From: Hirundichthys speculiger
Taxonomy: Eukaryota > Chordata > Actinopteri > Beloniformes > Exocoetidae
DNA length: 64,000 nucleotides
Direction: 5' to 3'
NCBI GenBank assembly: GCA_018398805.1
Contig: JAGFBZ010000328.1
Location: forward strand, 415,001 to 479,000
The notes under the pieces were generated by a model, which worked only from the letters and a program-made list of their open reading frames with translations, ran no database searches and was not told where the DNA came from. Shown here piece after piece: positions 34,410-47,170 of the stretch. Numbering within the stretch: the first letter of the stretch is position 1; each line of letters opens with the position of its first letter. The position numbers and the translations under genes are program-made.

Positions 34410-35690
34410 TTCTCACTGGTATTAAATCAGACTAAACTTTTCCTGTTTTATGTCAATTAAGATTATTAAAGTTGTTTCTATGTGCTAAATGCCAGAATAA
34501 TGACAGACAGATTTATTTGTTTTCTAAGAGGATTTTTAATTACTTTCTTTTAAGTCACAAGTTTAAATACACTAAGATTACTACGCCTTTAAACCATTTA
34601 AATCCCAGATGATGATGTCAGAGCTTTGGAAGCTTCTGATTGGTTAACTGACAACATGTGCAGAAGTATTGATAAGTCTCATCTCAAACACACTGCCAAC
34701 TGTGTGACAGAGGAAAATGAAATGAAATCAGCCAAGATATCAGGAAGAGAACTGTGGACCTCCACCAGTCTGGTTCATCCTGGTCCAGTTTCTAGATGTC
34801 TGAAGGAGCCACGTTCATCTGCTCCAACAGTTCTCCACCAGTAGAACCACCAGTAGAACCACCATGGGAACGTCCACCATCATAGTCCTCAGGAAGGAGA
34901 CGGTTTTGAGTCCCAGAGATGAACCTGGATCAACCCCAGAACAGAAGCTGAACAGCTGGTGAAGATGCTGCTGAAGCTGGTCAGAGAAACCAGTCCTGGA
35001 CCAACATGGACTGAAGGACCATTCAGCCAGGAAGAAGACATGACTCCAGCAGAGACAGGACAGAGACACATTACAGTTTGGAGACGCTAACAGGGACAAG
35101 GAGCTTCATTTCTGGAGACATGTCCTGGTCTGATGGAACTAAAACTGGACTGTTTGGACATGATGACCATCGTTACATCTGGAGGAGAAAGACCTGAGAA
35201 CACCATCCAGCTGTGAAGCATGGTGGTGGCAGCATCATGATGTGGGGGTGTTTAGCTGCAGGAGGGACTGGTGGACTTCACTGAATAGATGACATCATGA
35301 GGAAAGAACATTCTGGAGAAATATTGAAGCAACATCTCAGACATCAGCCAGGAAGGTAAAGCTTGGACACTAATGAGTCTACAGATGGACGACGACCCTG
35401 AACGCACCACCAGATTAGTTACTACAAGGCTTCAGGACTACAGAGTCCATGTTCTGGAGTGGACACCACAAATACCTGATCTCAGTCCTGGAGAACATCT
35501 GTGGTCAGAGCTGAACAGGAGACCTCCAAACCTGACCCACTTCCTCTGGTTCTGTCAGGAGGACCGGACCAGAATTCAGGAAACTACTGAGAGAAGCTTC
35601 TGGAAGGAAACCAGAACGACTGAGCCGAGACAGACAGTTTAGAGACGACGATAGCAGATACTGAGAATGGAAACTTCTGACTTTGATGAA
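34410..35690 (+). mobile_element. Decayed Tc1-like transposon, second family
   Basis: The left part matches the fish Tc1 type with CTGGTATTAAATCAGACTAA and an inner repeat-like AAGTTTAAATACACTAAGAT near 34560. The coding remnant runs from KISGRELWTSTSLVHPG (34733) to VHVLEWTPQIPDLSPGEHLW (about 35445). The last contains the region of the catalytic Asp and Glu. Stops and frameshifts are many. Ends are approximate because clear terminal repeats were not resolved. Confidence 0.75.
34626..35642 (+). pseudogene. Tc1-family transposase pseudogene, second copy
   Basis: Open pieces at 34626-34844 and 35373-35642 are the start of the DNA-binding region and the end of the DDE catalytic domain (MDDDPERTTRL, LSPGEHLWSELNRR). 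Between them are stops and frame changes. It is from a different Tc1 subfamily than the relic at 9 kb (different flank and motif spelling). Confidence 0.75.
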
Positions 35691-37620
35691 CTGCAATTAA
35701 TTTATAAAACACAAATACACACACACAAACATACATTAAAACCTATATGCTACTATGTTGATTTTTTTTTTCTTTTTTTTAAATCTTCCAAAATATTTTA
35801 ATTCTTATAACTATCATAATGATCATTTACAATGATCATTTTCTAAATGTAACCAGTGTCTTTTAATATGACATTTGCCATTGCTAAATTGGTTATTTGG
35901 GAGCAGGTCTGCTCATCTGGGTTGTACTTTCTGATCCTGCTGTACTCCAGGACGTCAGCAGAGGGCAGCAGAGATCTTTCCAAATATTGAGAGGACCAGT
36001 GCAGAGGAGCCGTGACACATACATCCATGAACAAGCAGCTTTTAAATGTGAATATTGCTTATCCAAAAAAAAGCCACAGTGCAAGAATTCATTATTTACC
36101 ATGAGGTTGATTAAATGCATTGATTAATAAGAGAAAAATAATGAAATAAACTGACATCGCTGCTCTAGACACAACTTAAGAGGTAGAAAACATCACATCC
36201 TGAATGATAAATGCTGATCTAATTCAGTGAGTCACTCTGCATAAGAGTTTGATCATGACAATGAAACGTCATCTTCACTGCTGTTATTTTACTGTATTTA
36301 TCAAAAAGTTTGGATTCATTAGAAACTCGAGGCTGTGTAGGATAAACTGTGAAGGTCAAGGAGAAAAAAAATAGATAGATCAAACTGAGCACACAAAGTG
36401 GATAATATATAAAACAGCTACATATTTTCAGTGAGGAACGTGGGTTGCCGATGACGGTGGAGCCACGGGGAACATGTGCAGCTCTGGAGAGAGCCGCTGC
36501 CTCTTTCAGATGAAAATGTTGGTCTTACATCTAACAGCTTTACCTGGCCGGCCATCCTAATTCGTCTTTGATTTCTAGGTGGCAGCAGGGATGCAGAGGA
36601 AACTGCCCCCAGACGCCACCGAACAGGCGTCCAACCTCAACTAAAGACATTACATGCAGGTTTTGCAGTAAAAACCCATTAATCCGAAGTGTTACGCAGT
36701 TCTCTCTTTCGCTTTGAATAACGGCCCTCGGATGCTCCCGAGTCGTGCCGTAAAGCCCCCCCCCCAACTCCACTGCAATTGGTTCGGTATGCTTTGTATC
36801 ACTGGAAATGGCTGTGAGATTTAGCAAGTTCACATGGAAGCTACAAGGTTGTTCGGAGGCAGACTACAGACATTTTTTTTTTTTTTATGGAAATCATGAC
36901 AGCTGTCGTTGGCTGCAATTACTTATGGCAGCTTCTGGAACGTCTTGAGCAGTATTCATTATCCCATCTACCTGCTGGCAGGAAAAGCGAGGAAGCTGAT
37001 GCTCCATTTATTTAAGAGGCGACGGAGTCTTTTTTTTTTTCCAGGTGTTATGTGCATCTATGCATTTGCAGTAGATCTTAGAATCAACTCGGCACACGGC
37101 TTCAGTTTCATTACGGGCATTGATCAGAGACAAAATTACCCGGTTACCGTACAATAATAAAGCAGTGTAGCATGCCGTATTGAAATAACTGCGGCGACGG
37201 CGGAGCCATTTACATTCGGTCTGTTATGGGTGTTGCTCCATTCAGCATCTATGGTAATGGGCATTTTTATTTCAGGTTATTTTCAGGTTGCAATTCACCA
37301 TTCGTGGCTCTACAGTGAGCACATTTGATGTCATACCTGCTCACTATGAAAAGAAACCAGACACATGTGCACACTTGTGTGAACAAAATGTGCCAGTTCT
37401 CACGTAACCAGAGCAGTTTGACTTCCAATCCTTGGTTCTTTTTTTTTTTTTAATTCTCTTTATTGTAAATCACACCACAGTTACAACAAAGGCAGTCATT
37501 ACAATAAAATTACTCCTGCACGGTGATTCATTTTTCAATGAAATACAAATACCTGTAGAACATACAGGGAAACACAGAACCTGAGGTGTTCTTTCACAAA
37601 TACAAAAAATATATATACAT
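35691..37620. other. Intergenic stretch without recognised features
   Basis: AT-rich; no gene or repeat family recognised except homopolymer runs. 36900-37250 is repeat-free. Confidence 0.45.
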
Positions 37621-38071
37621 ACAGTGATCCCTTATTTTTCACGGTTAATGGGGACTGGCGCCCCCCCCAATGAGAATCAAAATCCACAAACTGGAGCCGG
37701 AGCCCCCGAGCCAAAATAATGTGTTGCAGCGAAACAAGACAAAGGCTCAACTGTGGTCTTTCTGTTACCTTCACAGCCTCTGGTCTCTGAACCGTAGTAA
37801 ACAAACCGCTCTTTCATCTAACCTTGTTTTCATTCTGCCGTCTCACAACACACACACTACATTACCCATAAGGCCACACCATTACCCATAAGGCCACCTT
37901 CTTAAAGGGGCCAGGCTGGCTCACTGCATTTCTTTGCTGCGAGAGAACGCGCACAACATCCTGTGATGTTTCCGCAATTTTTTCTTGATTTTTTAAATAT
38001 ATATTTCTGAAAAAAATCTGCGAATAACTAAAAGCGCGGAACTTAAAGTGCAAATTGGCGAGGGATCACTG
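37621..38071 (+). mobile_element. Mariner-type MITE with ACAGTGATCCCT ends
   Basis: CAGTGATCCCT at 37622-37632 and AGGGATCACTG at 38061-38071 are perfect 11-bp inverted ends next to TA. The interior (37721-37812) is nearly identical, inverted, to 6042-6132 in a cadherin intron. No transposase. Confidence 0.7.
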
Positions 38072-38427
38072 ATATATATATATACACACATACATACGTA
38101 CATACACATACATATACATATAGGTGGGGGTACTGTCCGAATATTAGTTACTATATGTAGAAAAAAGGAAAAATGTAAACAAATATAAAACAAATAAATA
38201 AAAGATAGATCAAAATCAGATAATGAGGGGCGCCTTGAAAATCCTTGGTTCTTGAAGACCTTTCGCCTCACAATTAGAAGGCATGATCTGTTTGACCATC
38301 TCACCTCAGTGTTGCTACCTGCATCTGTTTATATAGTCATTATATTCAGTCATTTGTGTCTCTCCTCTCTCTGTCCTCCATCCTCTCTCTGTCCTGTCTC
38401 TCCCCCCTTTTTTCTTTATTTACCCAG

Positions 38428-38700
38428 CTGGTCTTCATCAGGAAGGTCCCTCCATATGATCCAGGTCCTGCTCAAGGTTTCTTCCTCTTAAAGTGGAGTT
38501 TTTTCTTGCCAATGTTTGGCTTAAAGGTTTTTTTTCTCCCACTATGGGAGTTTTTTTTTTACCTGCCAATTATCCTTGATTTGGATTTAATATTATAATT
38601 TTAGTTAATGATATTTGCTCGAAAGACATGCGCTGGGTCTCTGTAAAGCACCTAGAGACAATTGACCCTATACAAATAAAATTGAATTGAATTGAATTGT
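38428..38700 (+). repeat. LINE/SINE 3' tail with (TTGAA)n end
   Basis: GGTCCTGCTCAAGGTTTCTT, CACCTAGAGACAATTGACCC and AATAAAATTGAATTGAATTG: the widespread fish retroelement tail. A shorter copy lies at 61855-61926. Confidence 0.75.
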
Positions 38701-40157
38701 TTTGAGGATTACTATAACCTGCATGACAGTCTACACCAGCCCCAACTCACCCACATTTAACCTCTAAAAAAAATTTGTATTTAAAGCTCGGGATCCAATC
38801 CAACCCATTGGAGCATTTCATAATGTAAGAAAGTCATAAAAACAAATATTAAAGAATTGATCTCTAAAGCACACTTCATATTAGGGACAGTAATCAAGAC
38901 GATGTATTTTGCAGTGCCAGCATTTGACAGATTACGAAATGTTCATTCCGCCCCCCTTTAGATAATCTCTGTCAGCAGCTTCTGGCTTTTGTGTCGGGTG
39001 TGTACCGGAGGTCAGCCCTGATCTCATCTTCCATTTTCCCGCGTTCGTTAAGCTCCATTCTGCTCGGCGTGTCCAAATTGGGTAATTCTGTGTTCAATTA
39101 AGCAGGGCAGACACAGGACATTCAACACAATGTCAATGAGATGCCACTAAGAGTGAGCTATCAATTTGATAGACAGTCAGAGAGGTGGATAATAAGCTGT
39201 TGTACGTCCCCTGATTCTGCACCACCCAAGGCCATCCCTGCAATTGAATTACACCGGCACCTTGGTAAGTCGCCGCTTATGGGGGCTCATGCATTGCAAA
39301 AAGCCTCCTTGCAGCGACTGGCCGACTGTTGTGTAATTGTGCAGCGGTGTACAGCTATCACGGCAGCGTCTTCCTACCAGCCGCCGTCATGAAACCGGCA
39401 TAAAGGGACCCGCTAGACCACACAAAGAACCGCAGCTGCCTGTCGGCGAGTAGCCAGCGAGAGAGAGAGAGAGGAGTAAAGATGGGAATTAGGGGGATGG
39501 GGTGACTCTGCTACATGCAACGAGCCAAATATCCCCGGGCGACATGCCAAGTGGCCAGTCACAAGGATGGCATGCCAAGAGGATGCCATCCGGCCAGGTT
39601 GCAGAGCCAGATAAAATGCTCCGCGGGTCGCCGGGGGCTCAACACGTACGTCCCACAATACAGCAGCCCCTTCTCCTCTCAGTGGCTTCCCTCCATATCG
39701 CAGCTCACAGCAGTAGAAAACGCTGAAATAACCGAAAAAGGAAACGCATTCTTGTGATCTCGATGCAGCTCTGCCCAGGTGCGAAAGTTTATCCCAAGGT
39801 TGGCGAAACAGAGGAAACGATTCAAAGTTTTGATTTTGTTTTTGGACACGTTCGCCCAGAGCCGATACGCTGACATTTTCCATTGTTCGGATTGTGAATA
39901 GAAGTTCCCAGGGGTGTTCAGCATCTACCTACTCCAGCTCAAAGGATACGACAGACAGAAGGACAAAGTGGTTTGGAAAACTTTCAAGAGTGTTCAGTGT
40001 TCAGCTCAAAGACCGGCAGAAGGAGAACACGATAGCGGCGAGGCGGTTCAACGGTTTCCCGGCCAAAACTCCCATCAACAGCAGAGGAACTACTATCATT
40101 CCTTTTAACGTGAACAATTGAGTGATAGTTTCTTTGATTAATGGGCTAACATTAGAT
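38701..40157. other. Intergenic stretch without recognised features
   Basis: The 156-codon open frame on the - strand at 39413-39883 has no recognisable domain and overlaps other open frames; I do not call it. A (GA)n run is at about 39460. Confidence 0.45.
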
Positions 40158-40836
40158 CAGGGGTGTCGGACTCATTTTCACTGAGGGCCACATCAGCATC
40201 ATGGTTGCCCTCGAAGGGCCAGATTGACAGCATGAATGTAACAAAATGCAATGTAAATCAAAATAAAATTACACTACACCTTATTATAAATGTTAAATAA
40301 CGGTTTGTCTGTATTTATTGTGTATTCAAGGTTCAAATATTTAAGTCATTATTATATTAAACTCAGGGTTTGTGGTTGTAAGAGTATCCATTACCTTGGT
40401 TTTCAGAAGCGGAAGCGGTTCTTTGTTTTTCTTGCAGGCTAAATTTAGCATACTTAGCTCCGTGTTTGCTGTCAAAATGCCGACGGAGATTAAACTCTTT
40501 CACGACTGACACACATTACAGAAAAGTTATACTTTTGTACATCAATTTTTCTTTTCTTGGACATGTTGGGGTTAGTTAGTAAAAGGTTTTTCTTAAGTCC
40601 GTCAGTTCTGAAAAATCGTCTTGCTCATAGCTGCCGTTATCGTTGTGGGTAACGACGAAATGCATGATGGGAGATGTAGTTTATTGTCAATATGCGCTTT
40701 AAAGCGGTGTAAGCTTATGTTAAGTTTTAAAATAATGGCTTAAAATTTAAGTCAATAATGCTCAAGCTCTCGAGGGCCACATAAAAGGACGTGACGGGCC
40801 ACATTTGGCCTGCGGGACTTGTGTTTGAGACATGTG
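40158..40836 (+). mobile_element. hAT-type MITE, family 4 (GGGCCACATCAGCAT), copy 1
   Basis: Starts CAGGGGTGTCGGACTCATTT, ends TTGTGTTTGAGACATGTG; flanks cattagat and cactagac agree at 6 of 8 bases. An inverted copy is at 41485-42095. Confidence 0.75.
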
Positions 40837-41484
40837 CACTAGACCTTGAACTTCCTTCTTGAATTTTATCTGATAAAACGTGCAGACGCACCAAATGTGG
40901 CCTTATCCATCTGTGCAGAATGAAGAAAAATTTCATTTGATCACACAAGATCGCCAATGCAATCGCCACACACTGTAACGGGAGTTTCCTCCCACTGTAC
41001 GGCAGCTGAAGACGTGTAGAGACGCCACTAAAGGCAGTAAAAGGAGGAACTTTGAAATTTACGCTGAACCAACAAATCGACGTGGAGAAAACCTGATTGG
41101 GTAACGGGGAAAATAAAACATCCGGCAACTGCAAAACATTTATGATGCTGTAAACGCTCTGCCAGCGGAGGCTTTAACAGTACGGACAGGAGGAAGCGGT
41201 GGCCTTGTAAACACCGGAGGGTTTAAGAAACAAAGGCGAGCGGTGGCATTGGCAGGCGTCCACTCGGATGCTCCACGAGACTTTGATGGCGCTCTCGGTG
41301 CTGGCACGAAGAGTGATCTGCTGGCCGGTGATGCGTTTACTCTCTCCACACACCGGCCAGTTGCTCTGGGTGTATTTCGCATCCTCACATTAAAGATTCT
41401 CAGTACCAACACCTTCGAAGTGTTTTTAATTTTTTGATTCTACTAGCACATAAGCCTTTAGCAGTTACTTTTATCACCTTACAG

Positions 41485-42095
41485 CACATGTGTCAAACAC
41501 AAGGCCCGCGGGCCAAATGTGGCCCGCCACATCATTTTATGTGGCCCTCGAGAGCTTGTGCATTGTTGGCTTAAATTCTAAACCGATATTTTAAGACTTA
41601 TAATAAGCTTACGCCGCTTTAAAGCGCATATTGACAAAAAAAATCCATCTCCCATAATGCATTTTGCCGTTACCCACAACAATAACAGTATATTACCATG
41701 AGCAAGAACTTAAGATGATTTTCAGAGCTGATGGATTTGAGAAAAACCTCTACAAACTAGTCCCAACATGTCAAAGAAAATAAAAATTGATGCACAAGGA
41801 GGCATTTTCATCAACAACGAGAAAACAAATACAAGTTTGTATCTCAAGGTTAAAAAACAGAATGTCTTTTGTGTTATGAGGCGGTGTCAGTCATGAAAGA
41901 GTATAATCTACTTTGGCATTTTGACAGAAAACACAGAAATAAATACAGAAACTGTTATTTAATAATATGATAAGGTGTAGTTTAATATATTTTGATTTAC
42001 ATTGCATTTTGTTACATTCATGCTGTCAATCTGGCCCCTCAAAGGCAACCATGATGCTGATGTGGCCCTCAGTGAAAATGAGTCCGACACCGCTG
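41485..42095 (-). mobile_element. hAT-type MITE, family 4, copy 2
   Basis: Starts CACATGTGTCAAACACAAGG and ends GAGTCCGACACCGCTG, the reverse of copy 1. Perfect 8-bp duplication ccttacag on both sides (41477-41484 and 42096-42103). Confidence 0.88.
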
Positions 42096-42103
42096 CCTTA
42101 CAG

Positions 42104-43354
42104 CAAGAGGAGTCTGGGTTTGAGCGAGCACTTTGTACAAAAATGTGGCTGTAGACAAAACATCAGAAAGGCAGAAGTGCTGTTAAAAGAAGCAACAGTC
42201 TATGGGTTTTTTTTAAACCTCCTGGTCATCTGGGACCTTTTCGTTGTGCAGTTTACATGCCCCTGTTTCAGAGCGAACGTTCTCCTGGTGCTCCAGCGTT
42301 CTCCAACAGAGCAGAGATCCATTTTGACTGCAGGTGTGAGTGGAAATGTTTGTTTGCCTGTCAGTTTCAGTCATTTGAGGGACTAGCGGCACACCCTGGG
42401 TATTTGCCTGCCTCCGTCCCATTGTCACATGGGCAAAAAAATAAAAAATAAAAATAACACTTCACAAGGTGAGGCAGGTAAACAACCCGCGGATAAAGAT
42501 CGTAATTCGATTAGGCGTGTATCTTTGAAAGCTGAAATCTTTCTACTGAACGGGAGTGTTCTCAACCCTTTTGAACAATTTATGTCATCAGAGACGAAGT
42601 AAATAAGAAAGAACAGAGGTTTTATAACAAGTTATCCTGAAGAAAAGTACATAGAAAATTGCATTTGGGTTGTTGCAGGAGCCGAGATGACATCTTTATA
42701 TTGCTTGTTTTATCCCCCCAACAATTCAAGCGCCAAGGAAAATGTAGGGTTTTTTTTTGGCTCTTGGACTTGGGCCTAATCCTATTTCCACCCCTTAGAT
42801 CTTCACCTACCCATAACCCCTAACAGGGAGCCTGAGACATCCTTTATGTTATCAATGATGTGACTGCAGCTTCCAGATTTCCAACTGAAAAGGGATCGGG
42901 CCTTCTTTAAAACTTATATGTATGGATAATTGTATCGGTAACAATGGATTCATCAAACTACAAGTCAGCGCTTATGAGTTATGCTCAGACTTTAATTATT
43001 TCAGAGCTTTAATATCTATGAGAACGGCATTTATCTGTGATCATCCTTAAGCCCACAGAAAGGGCCCGTGGTCCGGTTCTGAAGCGGCTTTGCATCGTCC
43101 TCAGCGTGACCTAAATCCCACAGGCAGCGATTCAGAGCGGAGCGCCGGCAACCGCCGCCTGGTTGGCTGGATTTGGTTACGAGGTTATCCTAGGTTCACC
43201 ATTGCGTGGGAATCTGGTCGCTTAAAAACGGGTATCTTGCCATGTGTTGTTCTTTGTAGAATTATACATGTTAAAAGTCTGGGTGCTGTCAAATAAAAAG
43301 TATAGATTTTTTGGGAGGATTTATGAACTGATCTTTCCCTTATATGCTATTAAA
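42104..43354. other. Intergenic stretch without recognised features
   Basis: No gene or repeat family recognised. Confidence 0.45.
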
Positions 43355-43889
43355 GGGCCAATTCCAATTCCTCTCTTAACCCTCAGTCTTTGGCCCTCAA
43401 TCTTGGCCCTCCAAAGTAAGTGTAAAGGCTATCTTAATGGGACGCCCCTTGAGTGCAGTTACATCTTTAGACTGTGGGGGGGCCGGCCTTATGCCAAAGC
43501 TACGTCCAGTCTGTCAAGAAAACAACAACGAAAGAGAAGAAGAAGTAGAAGAATAAGATAATATATTATTATATAAAACAAAGAAAATAAGATGGTTTTG
43601 TAACATTTATATCTATATTAAGTACAAAAATACTTAGATTCTTAGCTCGATTTTTTTCAGCGCATCCTTTTTAAAGATGTCTTGGCAAAAATACGCAATG
43701 CATTCTGGGTAGCCCTTACTTCCAAGGGTGGTGCTGGACAATCTCAATACTGAGGGCAATGCAGCCCTCAAACTTGTCCCTCAACTTAACGTTCTGAGAA
43801 TTGGGACGGCACTTGCACTTCACGGGAGCGCAAATCTTTGAGATTGAGGGTTGAGGTAGAGGGTTAAGGGAGGAATTGGAATTCACCCT
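43355..43889 (+). mobile_element. MITE with AGGGCCAATTCCAATTCCTC ends, copy 1
   Basis: Inverted ends AGGGCCAATTCCAATTCCTC and GAGGAATTGGAATTCACCCT continue inward (TCTTAACCCTC with GAGGGTTAAGG). The interior carries a GAAGAAGAAG tract. Superfamily not resolved because target duplications are unclear (ATTA-like). Confidence 0.75.
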
Positions 43890-44089
43890 ATTATATCATT
43901 ACTGCCCTGGCAGTGGCAATAAGCTTTATTTTATTTGACATTTTTAAGATGAGATTTACACTAAATATGTGTTACTGACAAGTGCTGATGTTAAAAGTGT
44001 TTGAACAACAAATGTTATGACACTTTAGTTCATATGGCAGCAGAACATTTAAATAAAAGTGACCTTTACACTACTTTTGAATTCATTAT

Positions 44090-44182
44090 TTGATTTTGCA
44101 TATACAATGCGATTAATCATGATTAATCAGGGAAATAATGCGATTAATCGCGATTAAAAATCTTAACCGTTGCCCAGCCCTA
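44090..44182 (-). mobile_element. hAT family 3 end fragment
   Basis: GATTAATCGCGATTAAAAAT and CCGTTGCCCAGCCCTA repeat the terminus of the element at 15633. Confidence 0.75.
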
Positions 44183-45655
44183 GTCAGAATGAATGTGCAG
44201 TCTAGGTTTTTGGTTTTAGCTTCTTTGTGATTAAGCAAAATAGTGGCTCAAAAGTCCCAGGTTCATGTCAAAGAGAGCAGTCAGAGGTTGGGAGAGAAGT
44301 GTGATGATAAAATTAGGTCTGACAGAAGAAAGACAAAAGTGAGACGGAGCGGAGTGAGAACTGGGAGAGCCGTCGCTTGCCGCTTATGACACCGGTATCC
44401 TCAAAAAGACACGATATGTCTTCAAAAATGCGAAAAGAATTGAGTTTCTCAATCTAAAGGGATTTAGTAAAGAAGACAGAGGGAGAAAGGTAAATGCTAA
44501 GTTGAAAAGTAAGCAGACAGGTGTTCCCAGGAGAACGTTCAGTTTCCTGCCATCCTTTCTATCACTGAATAATAAAAAGGCTCATGAAGTGAATAATATG
44601 AAAATAATTGTGAAACCTTTACACATTATAGCGACATGTTTAGTTCAGAATTTAGCTGAGAACAAAGGTCTCCTCAGCCATAATGACAGCGACTGCCCAG
44701 CTTAACTTCATTCTCACTGTATCCCAAACATAATTTTTCTCCAAACTTCAAAAAATAATTTGTTTTAGTGGCTAGATCTCAACAAACTTAAACCAAAACC
44801 CTGTCACGCAGCAATCAAATTCCCACCTCGCGCTCGAGCCCAGCCACAACTTGTAATGGTAATCCTACGGATAAGAGTGTTAAATCCCCCCCCCCCCCAA
44901 AAAAAAAGTCTTCTGTGCATCATTAAAAGGGTACGGACATGTTTCTCCTCTTTAATTTGGAGGATTTGTTGACTGCTAATATGTCAGGGAGATCCTTTTA
45001 AACCTGTTACAATTCCATGAAATGCCAGAATAATGAAGGCTGAAGTGTAAAAGGACTAAGAGGTAAACTGATGGGGGGGGGATTTCATGCCAAACAATAC
45101 GGGGAAAGTTGCGAGCTCCAATATTTGCAGTGCTGAGCTCATCTGTCTTGGCAGGAGCATCTCTGGCCAAACTGAGGAGGAGGGGGAAGATCCAGTTTAG
45201 CTGCTAAGCTAATGGCTAATTTCAGCCTTATTGATCTTGAATTGATCTTAAATTTCATTTCACGATGACGAGAGCTGTGAAAATTACAGTGGCAGTTCGT
45301 CCCAAGTTTCAAAAGGGCGAGACACTGAGTGAAATTAGTTAGTCATAGTCAGCACTTAAAATCAGACCAGTTCCCACAATTCCCCTGCTGTCCGCCGGGC
45401 GAGTTCAGAGTAGTTGGTGACTGAAATCAGTCAAAATCAAGTTGCTCCCCACTGAGGAGACAGTTCATGCATTGCAAGATGTTTGTTCTTTGTGTGTGAT
45501 TTTTATTTGCTTTAGTTTTATCTTATCCTGGGGTCCGTCAGATATTTGGTGATGTGAGACTCTGACATCCTGATTCAGACATCTACAGTTTTCATCCAGA
45601 TACAGCGGATTTTACTGTTGTTTGTTCCATCCACTATTTGTGAGTCACGGAGGCT
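44183..45655. other. Intergenic stretch without recognised features
   Basis: C-rich run at about 44888 and G-rich run at about 45072; otherwise nothing recognised. Confidence 0.45.
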
Positions 45656-45996
45656 AAGGGCCAATTCTAATTCCTCTCTTAACCCTACATCTTTGCCCTC
45701 CAAAGTAGGTAGAAGGCTATCTTGTGACTTAGAAATGGGACACCCCTTGAGTGCAGTTACGTCTTTAGACTGTGGGGGGGCGGCCTTACGCCAAAAATAC
45801 GTTCAGTCTGTCAAGAAAACGACGACGACAAAGAAGAAGTCGAAAAAATAAGATCTCAATATTGAGGGCGATTCAGCCCTCAAACTTGTCTATAACTTGA
45901 CGTTCTTAGAATCGGGACACTTGCACTTCGTGGGAGCGTGCATTTTTGAGATTGAGGGTTGAGATTGAGGGTTGAGAGAGGAATTGGAATTCAGAC
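45656..45996 (+). mobile_element. MITE with AGGGCCAATTC ends, copy 2
   Basis: AGGGCCAATTCTAATTCCTC at the left and GAGAGGAATTGGAATTCAGA at the right; the interior matches 43355-43889 (GTTACGTCTTTAGACTGTGG) with a deletion. Confidence 0.75.
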
Positions 45997-46179
45997 TTAG
46001 TTTGCACTGCTGGCAAAAGTGACCCAAATCATTTTTGATTCCTTTCTGAACAGCTGAAATTACAGGAAAAATTTTTTTTTCCACATCGGGCCTGGGTCAC
46101 TTTCATACGTACGCATCTGATGCTTTCCGAGGCGACTTCAGGAAGAACTGTCCGGCCGCATTTCACCCGTCTTTAAAGT

Positions 46180-46240
46180 CGGTGCTGTCCCATCAGCTGT
46201 CATGCAGCTGTCCTGCAGCTGATGGGACAGTTCAGCACCG
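46180..46240. repeat. Strong hairpin (about 61 nt)
   Basis: CTGTCCCATCAGCTG (46185-46199) pairs perfectly with CAGCTGATGGGACAG (46216-46230). CGGTG (46180-46184) and CACCG (46236-46240) close the base after a 5-nt bulge. Loop of about 16 nt. Not recognised as a known RNA. Confidence 0.85.
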
Positions 46241-46797
46241 GCGGGAGCTTGGACAACCGCTGCTGCATTACTTCCGTACATCTGACGTAGTGCGTTTTCT
46301 GTCGCTTTGTTTTTCTTCCCATGCAGGTCACTTCAAAGCAGTCGCCAGTTCGGTCGGCTATAAGTCGCATTTAAAATACTAATGTTAACAGCCAACCACA
46401 AATATCCGAAATGAGCATCAAGCCCTGAAGTGTGAGCGTCGCCTGAGACAGATTTGTTTTCGCAACAGACTTTGAACGATTAAATAAATCAAAGTTCTTT
46501 ATGTGTTAAGTTTGTGGAATTCAAAATATCAGCTGATAATACAGGCCTGCCGATGAACCGGTTGGTCTCTACCCTGCACACATTTACATACGTTTTAATT
46601 ATTAAGCCCAGAGAAGTGGAACACACTAGAAGCTGAGGTAAAGAAAAACCTCAGTAGCTTTCTGTTTTTGGAGGAAAAAAAAAAAAAATAATAGCCAAGA
46701 GTCGCTTCATCAGCCGGTAACAGTCTCAGCTGAGAGGCGAAGATTTTCCGGATTCATACTCCTGAGCGCAAACTGCCAAAAAGCCGTCCATTCAGCG

Positions 46798-47170
46798 GCT
46801 GATCTTTGTGGTCATGAACTGTGGCTGGTGGTTGACACAACGAATAGGATCACAGATGAGAGCGGCTGCATGAGTTTGCTTCACAGGATGGCTGGACTTT
46901 CTCTGAGAGATACGGTGAGATGCTCTGTCACTATGGAGGAACTCGGAGCAGCATGGAGACTGCATTAAGAAGAACCCGTTGAGCTGATTCGGACATCTGG
47001 TGGGAATGCTCCTGGGGAGGTGTTCCAGGCATGTCCGAACAAAAGGAGGCGCCAGAGCAGACCCAGGGCATGCTGGAGGAAATCATACCTCTCCGCTGGC
47101 TCGGGAACTGCTCTCTATTCTGCGTGGAAAAGCTGGAGGAGATGAAAGAGGGAGTGGAAGGTCTGGACCA
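46798..47170 (+). mobile_element. LINE fragment, C-terminal polymerase region
   Basis: Same region as at 23600-23950 but more diverged: GGTCATGAACTGTGG, LLHRMAGLSLRD-like coding, then TTCGGACATCTGGTGGGAAT and GGGGAGGTGTTCCAGGCATG. All frames broken. Confidence 0.65.

Noticed and set aside
39413..39883. 156-codon open frame on the - strand
   Set aside because: No domain, no splice or promoter context, and overlapping open frames of similar length on the other strand.
41140..41437. Overlapping open frames on both strands
   Set aside because: Alanine- and proline-rich chance translation of a short GC-richer patch; no domain.
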